From: Chitinophagaceae bacterium
GTDB taxonomy: Bacteria; Bacteroidota; Bacteroidia; Chitinophagales; Chitinophagaceae
Assembly (NCBI GenBank): GCA_947447465.1
Contig: CANFKE010000007.1
Span: 1-64,000 of the forward strand
DNA length: 64,000 bases
Reading direction: 5' to 3'
The notes beneath the pieces are model-generated. The model was not told the origin of the DNA. It saw only the letters and a list, made by a program, of their open reading frames with translations, and ran no database searches. A program made the translations under genes and the position numbers. Shown here in pieces: positions 1 to 5,782 of the stretch (the first letter of the stretch is position 1; each line of letters starts with the position of its first letter).

Positions 1-369
1 GATAACGCAGGTTTGTTGCTTCGTGGTATTGAAAAGAAAGATATCCGTCGTGGTATGGTTATCTGCGCACCTAAGAGCATCACTCCGCACACTGATTTCA
101 AGGGTGAAGTTTACGTTCTTTCTAAGGAAGAGGGTGGCCGTCATACTCCATTCTTCAACAAATACCGTCCTCAGTTCTACTTCCGTACTACTGACGTAAC
201 AGGTGAGTGCGAACTGCCTGCAGGTGTTGAAATGGTTATGCCTGGTGATAACGTTAACCTTACAGTTAAGTTGATCGCTCCGATAGCTATGGAAAAGGGT
301 CTTAAGTTCGCTATCCGTGAGGGTGGTCGTACAGTAGGCGCTGGCCAGGTTACTGAGATCATCAAGTAA
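1..369 (+). CDS. tuf: Elongation factor Tu, C-terminal part (5' end outside window)
   Basis: The open frame runs from the window edge to a TAA at 367-369 and encodes the last 122 residues of EF-Tu: the end of domain 2 and all of domain 3, with typical segments such as [40 protein letters not shown] and the terminal [14 protein letters not shown]-Tu is the GTPase that brings aminoacyl-tRNA to the ribosome; its GTP-binding domain lies upstream of the window. Codon choice is strongly biased (CGT, GGT, AAC), as expected for a very highly expressed gene. A strong intrinsic terminator follows at once, and the tRNA-Trp/secE/nusG genes that often follow tuf in this phylum are absent. Confidence 0.98.
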   Translation, partial: DNAGLLLRGIEKKDIRRGMVICAPKSITPHTDFKGEVYVLSKEEGGRHTPFFNKYRPQFYFRTTDVTGECELPAGVEMVMPGDNVNLTVKLIAPIAMEKGLKFAIREGGRTVGAGQVTEIIK

Positions 370-405
370 TATTATCTTGCAGCTCGCTGCATCATAAATA
401 CACTG

Positions 406-436
406 ACCGTCCCGATATTATCGGGACGGTTTTTTT
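406..436 (+). terminator. Intrinsic terminator of tuf
   Basis: Twelve-base perfect inverted repeat (ACCGTCCCGATA at 406-417 against 419-430) followed by a T run at 431-436, 37 bases after the tuf stop codon. The single central base means the real loop opens to 3-5 bases. Confidence 0.93.
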
Positions 437-497
437 ATTGACTGAATTTTCCATCGTCTGTTATGATCAATGCCTGTCTATAATTATCTTGAGATAT

Positions 498-917
498 ATG
501 ACTCCCGCTTCCGAAATGACTAAAGAACACCATCCGCAGACTGCAAAAGTGTGGTGGCGGTTACAAAGGAAAAAATACAATCTTGGATTACTAATTGCCG
601 GTATTACTGCATTCTTATGTTACACTGTAATTGCAACTTATTTCATTGCACCTTACAAAAGAGATTTTGAAATAAACGGGCTCATCACTTTCTTGCAGGG
701 TATTGCTTACCTCATAATGATGGGTGTCGCTAATGTCTTTTATACTTTGGGTTATTTGTTGGATCAGCTTTTAAATAAAGACAATCATCAGCAATTCAGG
801 GTTGATCTATTTAATGTAGGCTTTTGGTTTTCCTGTGCTTTACCTTTTCTTATTCCGTTGCTCGTTTTTACTACCTATCTGATCCATTACAGACATTCAG
901 CAACTCACTTACAATAA
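498..917 (+). CDS. Small multi-pass membrane protein, function unknown
   Basis: 139-residue protein if it starts at the ATG at 498. The frame is open further up to a TTG at 438, but that TTG abuts the tuf terminator T run, so the first ATG is preferred; an ATG at 516 is also possible. Three hydrophobic segments are visible at about residues 29-50, 60-86 and 104-128, with a charged N-terminal tail rich in K, R and H that probably stays in the cytoplasm. I recognise no family. It stands alone between the tuf terminator and the small-RNA array. Confidence 0.6.
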   Translation: MTPASEMTKEHHPQTAKVWWRLQRKKYNLGLLIAGITAFLCYTVIATYFIAPYKRDFEINGLITFLQGIAYLIMMGVANVFYTLGYLLDQLLNKDNHQQFRVDLFNVGFWFSCALPFLIPLLVFTTYLIHYRHSATHLQ

Positions 918-1021
918 ATGGTAGTAGGTAAGTTCGTTACATACAGGTATAATTCCAGATCCTTTGTCTTCGATCTTTGCTCGTAAATGAGTACTGTATC
1001 ATTGAGAAGAACAAAACATAA

Positions 1022-1051
1022 TTCACCCCAATTTTCTTATCGTTTATCTCA
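1022..1051 (+). promoter_or_regulatory. Shared upstream box, copy 1
   Basis: TTCACCCCAATT at 1022-1033 followed by GTTTATCTCA at 1042-1051. The same two blocks with similar spacing occur before unit 3, and TTCACCCCA alone before unit 2. They sit at a fixed distance (57-60 bases) upstream of the -7 element, as an activator site or UP-like element would. Confidence 0.55.
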
Positions 1052-1078
1052 AATATTTTTAAGATGAAAATTGCTCAT

Positions 1079-1086
1079 TATCTTTA
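1079..1086 (+). promoter_or_regulatory. -7 element of small RNA 1
   Basis: TATCTTTA matches the Bacteroidota -7 consensus TAnnTTTG in all but the last base. No convincing TTG -33 element is seen at the expected distance. Confidence 0.5.
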
Positions 1087-1091
1087 CATTG

Positions 1092-1221
1092 TAATCTGAT
1101 CACAGTAAGATAAGATTATCTGTCAATTCGATTTTTTCGTGCTGTAAAGCACTGATCATAAAGAGGTTTTCATGGTGATAGGGTTTATAGGGGCTGGTCT
1201 ATTCTTAGACTAGCTTTTTTT
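1092..1221 (+). ncRNA. Structured small RNA, copy 1 of 3
   Basis: Predicted transcript of about 130 nt from just after the -7 element to the terminator. Visible structure: a hairpin with arms GTGCT and AGCAC around a GTAA tetraloop at 1139-1152; the conserved core from 1158 (ATAAAGAGG...); and a terminator hairpin with arms GCTGGTCTA and TAGACTAGC around TTCT (about 1193-1214) followed by a T run to 1221. The family is not one I recognise. A 13-codon frame MVIGFIGAGLFLD can be read inside the core but is broken in copy 2. The 5' boundary is inferred from the promoter, so it is uncertain by several bases. Confidence 0.75.
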
Positions 1222-1251
1222 ATTTTAGCGGGTGTTAGGAGAATAGATTTT

Positions 1252-1260
1252 TTCACCCCA
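1252..1260 (+). promoter_or_regulatory. Shared upstream box, copy 2
   Basis: TTCACCCCA, identical to the box before units 1 and 3, 60 bases upstream of the unit 2 -7 element. The second block (GTTTATCTCA) is replaced here by a T-rich tract. Confidence 0.5.
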
Positions 1261-1284
1261 TTTTTTATTTTTTTTTATTTGATT

Positions 1285-1319
1285 TTGACATTTTTTTAAG
1301 AGACTGTTACGTACTTTTG
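1285..1319 (+). promoter_or_regulatory. Promoter of small RNA 2
   Basis: TTG at 1285-1287 and TACTTTTG at 1312-1319, a full match to TAnnTTTG. The spacing of 24 bases is slightly long for Bacteroidota promoters. Confidence 0.65.
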
Positions 1320-1324
1320 TTTGG

Positions 1325-1444
1325 TAATCGAAAGGCAACGGAGGTTACTTTAATTAGTTTTTATTGTGCTTCGGCATTCAATATAAAGTTTTTCATAGTG
1401 ATAGGTTTATAGGGGCTGGTCTATTCTTAGACTAGCTTTTTTAT
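1325..1444 (+). ncRNA. Structured small RNA, copy 2 of 3
   Basis: Predicted transcript of about 120 nt. The mid hairpin is TGC-TTCG-GCA (1367-1376), extended by TATTG pairing with CAATA on the far side of a two-base bulge. The core begins at 1383 and has small changes: ATAGTG in place of ATGGTG, and one G missing in the G run. The terminator hairpin GCTGGTCTA/TAGACTAGC and T run are unchanged from copy 1. The deletion destroys the short reading frame present in copies 1 and 3 but leaves the RNA features intact, which favours a non-coding role. Confidence 0.75.
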
Positions 1445-1530
1445 TTTCAGTGCATTTATCAAGTGTGCAGCATTTCTATTCTTTATCTGGCTATGTCAGT
1501 TGAGCATATTTGTGGCGAACTGATATGAAC

Positions 1531-1560
1531 TTCACCCCAATTATTTGGTGGTTTATCTCA
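1531..1560 (+). promoter_or_regulatory. Shared upstream box, copy 3
   Basis: TTCACCCCAATT at 1531-1542 and GTTTATCTCA at 1551-1560, the same paired blocks as before unit 1, 59 bases upstream of the -7 element. Confidence 0.55.
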
Positions 1561-1565
1561 TTTAT

Positions 1566-1597
1566 TTGATTGCAGAGATGGCCTTGTCGTATTTTTA
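1566..1597 (+). promoter_or_regulatory. Promoter of small RNA 3
   Basis: TTG at 1566-1568, 21-base spacer, then TATTTTTA at 1590-1597 (consensus TAnnTTTG with a final A, as in unit 1). Confidence 0.6.
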
Positions 1598-1602
1598 CAT
1601 CA

Positions 1603-1723
1603 TGATAAAGCCGTAAGGTTTTTATTCAAGAAAAGATTGTTCAGCCTTCGGGCTTTTGTATAAAGAGGTTTTCATGGTGATAGGGTTTATAGGGGCTGGT
1701 CTATTCTTAGATCGGCTTTTTTG
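1603..1723 (+). ncRNA. Structured small RNA, copy 3 of 3
   Basis: Predicted transcript of about 120 nt. The mid hairpin is AGCC-TTCG-GGCT (1643-1654). The core from 1660 matches copy 1 almost exactly up to the terminator. The terminator's right arm is TAGATCGGC instead of TAGACTAGC, yet still pairs along all nine positions with the unchanged left arm GCTGGTCTA through G-T wobbles, so structure is retained despite sequence change. The 5' end (ATCATGAT, AAAGCC) can pair with the core (GGTTTT, ATGGTGAT), suggesting a long-range helix closing the molecule. Confidence 0.75.
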
Positions 1724-1762
1724 TTTCTGATCATTAAATGAATTCTCGAAGAATGGATCAAT

Positions 1763-1797
1763 GACTTTAATAAGGGAAGGATTGGCCTATTAAAGTC
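1763..1797. repeat. Inverted repeat downstream of the RNA array
   Basis: GACTTTAATA at 1763-1772 and TATTAAAGTC at 1788-1797, a perfect 10-base inverted repeat with a 15-base loop and no T run. Role unknown. Confidence 0.5.
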
Positions 1798-1891
1798 AGA
1801 ATAAGCAATGCTTACAATCAGATTTAAGGGCTAGATTACCTTCATTGATCTGAGTTCCCATAGATAGTATTTAGCTACAAGATAAAATGGC

Positions 1892-1924
1892 AATGAATCA
1901 ATGCTTTAAAGTCATTGATTCATT
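1892..1924. repeat. Perfect 12-base inverted repeat
   Basis: AATGAATCAATG at 1892-1903 and CATTGATTCATT at 1913-1924 around a 9-base loop containing the palindrome CTTTAAAG. It may be an extra transcription stop or a protein-binding palindrome; no T run follows on either strand. Confidence 0.55.
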
Positions 1925-1936
1925 ATGGTGGGATAG

Positions 1937-1957
1937 AAAAGAGTTGTAACTCTTTTT
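1937..1957 (-). terminator. Intrinsic terminator after the 1979-2686 gene
   Basis: AAAAGAG at 1937-1943 and CTCTTTT at 1950-1956 with TTGTAA as loop; T-rich flanks on both strands make it usable in both directions. It lies about 20 bases beyond the minus-strand stop codon. Confidence 0.6.
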
Positions 1958-1978
1958 AGCAACTAACGAATGTACTTA

Positions 1979-2686
1979 TCAGAATTGGGTTGTTGCTTCT
2001 CTACGTTTCTTTTTTCTGAAACTATTGTTCAACTCCTCGGCAAATGGATAGTATTCTATTTCCAGTTTTTTCGACTTATAGAAATATCTTTTGGTCCTGT
2101 TGTGCGGCAATTTTTTAGCTTCTTCAAGTGTCAGCACTGAAGGATTGGCATAGGCCATCTTGTAGAAGTGAGTAAGCTGATGAAATTTACTGTTGTAGAT
2201 AACTAGTCCCAAACCATGTGTACGGCTGCCTTCTTCCTGATATTTCTCTTTGTCTTCAGCAGTAAGCGGAGAATTGAAATAGGTCTGGAAATCACCGGTA
2301 CCATAATAGGCAATTACATAGTTTGGCTTCGCAGTGTCGATATGTACATCCTTAGCTTCACTGCCATCTGCATTGAACACTATGCCGGCAAATTGTTTTG
2401 CTCTGATCTTATCGTAGTTACTGTCCATCATATAATAAACAGGATAAGCGGTCAGGTTTTCGGTAAAGTCCATTATGGTGCGGATCCTCACTTGCTCTGC
2501 ATCCTTTTCTATCATTGATACCAGCTCCGTATTATTTACTTTCCTGGCTGCAGTAATTCTGTTCTTTTCAGCATGCAGCATTACCAGCACCATACCTTTT
2601 TTTGCCGTAGTGGTATCGCCCGCAGCATAAGTATGAATCGCTGCTAACAGTATAAAGGGAAAAAGTCCGAAAAATATTTTGCTCAT
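1979..2686 (-). CDS. Secreted protein, function unknown
   Basis: 235 residues. The N-terminus MSKIFFGLFPFILLAAIHTYAA is a clear signal peptide with likely cleavage after AYAA-type residues near 22, so the protein should be exported to the periplasm. The mature part is mixed alpha/beta in appearance, with a strongly basic tail (FRKKKRREATTQF). I recognise no domain. It is a single-gene unit between its own terminator and the methyltransferase gene upstream (49-base gap); co-transcription with the latter is possible. Confidence 0.75.
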   Translation of the reverse strand: MSKIFFGLFPFILLAAIHTYAAGDTTTAKKGMVLVMLHAEKNRITAARKVNNTELVSMIEKDAEQVRIRTIMDFTENLTAYPVYYMMDSNYDKIRAKQFAGIVFNADGSEAKDVHIDTAKPNYVIAYYGTGDFQTYFNSPLTAEDKEKYQEEGSRTHGLGLVIYNSKFHQLTHFYKMAYANPSVLTLEEAKKLPHNRTKRYFYKSKKLEIEYYPFAEELNNSFRKKKRREATTQF

Positions 2687-2735
2687 AGGTTATATAGTTT
2701 AGAGTGTGAGATGTGGTTGGTATCTATTGCCTTAA

Positions 2736-3554
2736 TTATTGTTTTTGTGCTATGAAGTTAAGTCCGAAGAAGAAGTACTCCCTGCGAAGACCTTGCTCTG
2801 TCTGTATCTTACGTTCTTTTTCCAACAGTGTTTGCGGGTCTGAAAAACGATAGTGTACCGGTAAATAGTAGCGCACATATTGCACACTATTATTAGGAAT
2901 AGTGAAGCCATTATCTTCAAACAGATGTCTCCAGTTTTCCAGGCTGCGAATATTTTCGTTGCCTATTAAAATATCTTTTTGCAGCTTTTCATCCCAGATG
3001 GTAATGATGCGTTTGTTGCCTCGATATTTATACAACTTCGCACGTTGTATGATGTTGCTGCCGTTTTCCTCAATAGACAATACACGCCCATTAGAACTCA
3101 AACAGTTCTGAAATATTTTCAGCGCATCATTGATCGGCTCCAGATGATGCAATGTATCCTGCACTATGATCAGGTCGCAACTATTGGCTGCAGGTGGTGT
3201 GTCAAAAAGATTCTCATAGGTACAGGTAAACAAAGAAGAGTCTCCATATTGGCTCCAGTATTCTTTACGCTTCTGCACGGTATCATAGTAAAATTCCAGC
3301 GTAGTGCCATGTGTCTTAATGCCATTCATAGCCAGAAAAAGACACGTAGTACCATACCCGCTACCGCAATCCCATATACGAAGCTCTTTATTCTCAGCGA
3401 CCTGTTTTTGTATATAGCGCAATCGTTCCAGAAAGTAGTTCCTGCGAAAATGCCATGAAGATTTTTTACCCAGAAATTTATAGTAAGGCTGCATCTCGGT
3501 GTGCAATTCCAATTCTTTAAGCATCAGTTCAAAGAACTGTTCCGGTTGCATCAT
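2736..3554 (-). CDS. Class I SAM-dependent methyltransferase
   Basis: About 272 residues. Motif I, IWDCGSGYGTTCLFLAMNG, at about residues 60-78 is the glycine-rich SAM-binding loop; an acidic end of beta2 (TLEF), a motif IV-like LIIVQDTLHHLEP and the following helix fit a Methyltransf_11/12-type Rossmann fold. The substrate cannot be told. The first ATG (3552-3554) is preferred over an upstream TTG at 3566. The promoter element TACCTTTG (minus strand, 3618-3625) lies about 65 bases upstream. Confidence 0.85.
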   Translation of the reverse strand: MMQPEQFFELMLKELELHTEMQPYYKFLGKKSSWHFRRNYFLERLRYIQKQVAENKELRIWDCGSGYGTTCLFLAMNGIKTHGTTLEFYYDTVQKRKEYWSQYGDSSLFTCTYENLFDTPPAANSCDLIIVQDTLHHLEPINDALKIFQNCLSSNGRVLSIEENGSNIIQRAKLYKYRGNKRIITIWDEKLQKDILIGNENIRSLENWRHLFEDNGFTIPNNSVQYVRYYLPVHYRFSDPQTLLEKERKIQTEQGLRREYFFFGLNFIAQKQ

Positions 3555-3617
3555 ATATATACTCAATTCAATTGATCAAATAGAAAGGCAGGTATCTGCC
3601 ATAGGTCCTGACAGCCG

Positions 3618-3625
3618 CAAAGGTA
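3618..3625 (-). promoter_or_regulatory. -7 promoter element of the methyltransferase gene
   Basis: TACCTTTG on the minus strand, a perfect TAnnTTTG match, about 64 bases before the start codon. Confidence 0.55.
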
Positions 3626-3745
3626 AATCCTATGCACTTATATGCCAAATCCAAAATATACCTGCTGTTATGGTCGAGAATTGAAAAAGTGTATCTGTTT
3701 TATGTTGTTTTTCTTCACCAGTTTTGCAATATAGAACCACTCTTT

Positions 3746-4105
3746 ATGATCACTGAAAACACAGCACTGCACATTGGTAACGACTGGGTAAATAACTGGA
3801 ACAGCCATGACCTGGAAAGAGTAATGAGTCACTATGCAGATGACATTCATTTCACATCTCCGTTTGTCATCAAGATCAATAATGACCCAACCGGTGTTAT
3901 CAATTCTAAACCGGCACTCAGAGCCTATTTCGAACGGGCATTAAATGCATATCCGGACCTGCATTTCGAATTGTACCGGATACTGTTATCTGTTAACTCT
4001 ATTGTTGTTTACTATAAGAGTGTCAACGACCTCTTTGCAGCTGAATTGATGGAGCTCAATGAGGAAGGGAAAGTAATAAAAGTAGTGGCGCACTATGCTC
4101 AGTAG
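3746..4105 (+). CDS. NTF2-like/SnoaL-like small protein
   Basis: 119 residues from the ATG at 3746 (the frame is open further upstream, but that extension looks non-coding). The pattern of an N-terminal helix with WVNNWNSHDLERVMSHYADD, then FTSPFV, ALRAYFERALNAYPDLHFEL and final beta strands is typical of the cone-shaped NTF2-like/SnoaL-like fold (nuclear transport factor 2 superfamily). These proteins can be isomerases, hydrolases or ligand binders; nothing here fixes the activity. It precedes an acetyltransferase gene by about 60 bases. Confidence 0.8.
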   Translation: MITENTALHIGNDWVNNWNSHDLERVMSHYADDIHFTSPFVIKINNDPTGVINSKPALRAYFERALNAYPDLHFELYRILLSVNSIVVYYKSVNDLFAAELMELNEEGKVIKVVAHYAQ

Positions 4106-4164
4106 CATTGCGGCAGATAATGCATTTACTTTGTATTTTGGAAGCTGCATCAAAGCACCCGTTT

Positions 4165-4773
4165 ATGAAGAACTTACCTGAACTGCAGGACGAAGACATG
4201 CTCAGCGAGCTCACGTTTGAACCGCTTACAAAGGCCAACTGGCTTCAGTTTACCGAGCTATTTGGTGAGCGTGGTGCGTGTGGCAATTGCTGGTGTATGC
4301 ACTATCGGCTGAACAAGTCTGATTTTATTGAGGGCAAGGTTGATGGTGGTAATAAACAAGCTATGAAGGATCTGGTATGGAGTGATGCACCAACCGGCCT
4401 GATGGGTTTCTATGATGGTAAAGCCATTGCCTGGTGTGCTTTTGCTCCAAGGGAAGACTTTCCTAAGATGGCAAGATCAAGGGTACATAAACCAATTGAT
4501 TACGCTGCTGTATGGTCGGTCACCTGTTTCTTTATCGACAAGAATTTTCGTCGTATGGGTGTGTCTGTAGCCTTACTCAATGGGCTTATTAACCATGCCC
4601 GCAGTAAGAATATTAAGATCATAGAAGCCTACCCAACTATCCCTACACAAGAATCATTACCTGACTCCTTTGCCTGGATCGGCCTTTATAAATCATTTGA
4701 AAGAGCAGGGTTTGAGATCGTTGATCGTACTTCTAAAAGCAGGCCAATGGTGAGATTTTATACCGATAAATAG
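4165..4773 (+). CDS. GNAT-family N-acetyltransferase
   Basis: 202 residues from the ATG at 4165 (a TTG at 4108 would add 19 residues). It has the GNAT layout: TGLMGFYDGKAIAWCAFAPR as the central strands, VTCFFIDKNFRRMGVSVALLN as the acetyl-CoA-binding strand and pyrophosphate loop (RRMGVS in place of the common RxxGxG), and a C-terminal GLYKSFERAGFEIVDR. A Cys-rich segment GACGNCWCMHYR near residue 38 is typical of one subgroup of uncharacterised Bacteroidota GNATs. The acyl acceptor is unknown. Confidence 0.85.
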   Translation: MKNLPELQDEDMLSELTFEPLTKANWLQFTELFGERGACGNCWCMHYRLNKSDFIEGKVDGGNKQAMKDLVWSDAPTGLMGFYDGKAIAWCAFAPREDFPKMARSRVHKPIDYAAVWSVTCFFIDKNFRRMGVSVALLNGLINHARSKNIKIIEAYPTIPTQESLPDSFAWIGLYKSFERAGFEIVDRTSKSRPMVRFYTDK

Positions 4774-4796
4774 TTGTAAAAATCGGTGTTGCTGAA

Positions 4797-4830
4797 ATGT
4801 ATAAAGGCTCCGTTTGGAGCCTTTATACAT
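4797..4830. terminator. Bidirectional terminator between convergent genes
   Basis: Perfect 15-base arms (ATGTATAAAGGCTCC and its complement) around GTTT, centred between the plus-strand acetyltransferase stop (4773) and the minus-strand HU/SPOR stop (4847). There is no long T run, but the stem end is A/T rich on both strands. Confidence 0.75.
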
Positions 4831-4846
4831 TTGATATCAGTAATAT

Positions 4847-5743
4847 TTAGTTGACTATAGATACATTCTTGTAGCCATAGAACTTTTGTAATGAATCTTT
4901 ATAATGGAGTGTATCAACTACACGGCAGCTAACGGTTGTCAATACCTTAAAGGTTATTGAATCGCTGGTGATGATCTCAACCTTGCCTCCATCTATCTTC
5001 AGCTTGCGCAAACGAGCTTCTGCTCTTGCTTTGGTAGGGTATTCACCAATTACCATACGATAAGTATTGATAGCATTAGTGTCTATTACAGGTGCCGTAG
5101 CAACAGTGTCTTTACGCATAGTATCAACAATCGGTGGCGCTATTACTTTAGCTGTGGTATCTACGACCGGTGGGGTAGGTTGGTTGGCTGCCTGTTGACT
5201 CTTGTAATAGTAGAAACCATATCCGCCTGCGCCCAATATTACCAATAGTACTGCTACTATTATTACCATTGTCCAGTTTACGGAATTGGCGCTTGCTGGT
5301 GGTGGGTAAGATGGCTTGTGTGCAGGTGTAATTTTCTGTTCCTCAAGTTGTTTACTGTTCTTCAGTGTAGGCATTCCTGCCGGAGTGAACCTGAAGTTGG
5401 CATCTGTGGTAAATCTCACCCTGCCATTCTCTTCGGTAAACTTACCGATACCGGGAATAGGTACTTCTTTACCTGCGGCCATATCTTTCCTCGACTGCAT
5501 ACTGTACTCACGGAGTGCATTGGCAGCCTTAGATATGCTTATCTGTTCATTGGTAGCGATAAAATTAGCGAAGCTGTCATCTATCGATCCGCCGGCAGTC
5601 ACAACTACTTCATAGGTGGGGGCCTGTAAAGCCTTGCCATCATGCACTGCAGGGCGTTTCACCAGTTCCAGGTTGCCCAGCCCGTGTATGTAGCAAAAGT
5701 TATTCTTTAATATAAATTGCCCTATGTATTTTTCTATTTCCAT
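4847..5743 (-). CDS. HU-CCDC81-type and SPOR domain membrane protein
   Basis: 298 residues. Residues 1-60 and about 62-125 match the two bacterial CCDC81-type HU domains (for example ANFIATNEQISISKAANAL and VPIPGIGKF near 93-102). They are followed by a Pro-rich stretch, one membrane helix at about 157-178, a Thr/Pro/Val-rich linker and a C-terminal SPOR domain at about 226-298 (YRMVIGEYPTKARAEARLRKL). SPOR domains bind denuded septal peptidoglycan; the topology puts the HU-like part in the cytoplasm and SPOR in the periplasm. It is last in the minus-strand cluster starting at 12968, 39 bases after the barrel gene, and also has its own -7 element. Confidence 0.88.
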   Translation of the reverse strand: MEIEKYIGQFILKNNFCYIHGLGNLELVKRPAVHDGKALQAPTYEVVVTAGGSIDDSFANFIATNEQISISKAANALREYSMQSRKDMAAGKEVPIPGIGKFTEENGRVRFTTDANFRFTPAGMPTLKNSKQLEEQKITPAHKPSYPPPASANSVNWTMVIIVAVLLVILGAGGYGFYYYKSQQAANQPTPPVVDTTAKVIAPPIVDTMRKDTVATAPVIDTNAINTYRMVIGEYPTKARAEARLRKLKIDGGKVEIITSDSITFKVLTTVSCRVVDTLHYKDSLQKFYGYKNVSIVN

Positions 5744-5752
5744 TTCTACCCG

Positions 5753-5760
5753 TAAAAGTA
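5753..5760 (-). promoter_or_regulatory. -7 promoter element of the HU/SPOR gene
   Basis: TACTTTTA on the minus strand, ten bases before the start codon; this would give a very short leader. Confidence 0.4.
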
Positions 5761-5782
5761 CACCCGAAATTAATTATTTCAA

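Larger units (their letters stand above)
1022..1723 (+). repeat. Array of three tandem small-RNA transcription units
   Basis: Three direct-repeat units of about 200, 190 and 190 bases lie head to tail in an otherwise gene-free kilobase (918-1978). Each unit reads, in order: TTCACCCCA box, -7 promoter-like element 57-60 bases later, a variable 5' region, a short tetraloop hairpin, a core of about 60 bases (1158-1221, 1383-1442, 1660-1722) that is nearly identical in all units, and an intrinsic terminator built into the end of the core. The variable parts differ in sequence but keep pairing potential. No protein frame spans the units. The rest of the gap (918-1021 and 1724-1978) holds only the inverted repeats listed separately. 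Confidence 0.85.

Noticed and set aside
438..497. Upstream TTG extension of the 498-917 membrane protein
   Set aside because: The TTG abuts the tuf terminator T run and the added residues show no coding character.
1158..1221. CRISPR-like direct repeats
   Set aside because: There are only three repeats with spacers of about 170-220 bases, each ending in a terminator and preceded by a promoter; no cas gene is present.
918..1978. tRNA genes or tmRNA in the gene-free kilobase
   Set aside because: No T-loop consensus (GGTTCRA) with a matching acceptor stem was found there or in the other gaps.
2216..2518. Plus-strand open frame inside the 1979-2686 gene
   Set aside because: Antisense shadow of a gene with a clear signal peptide; the protein has no recognisable feature.
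2979..3458. Plus-strand frame antisense to the methyltransferase
   Set aside because: The opposite strand has an intact SAM-binding motif; this frame is its shadow.
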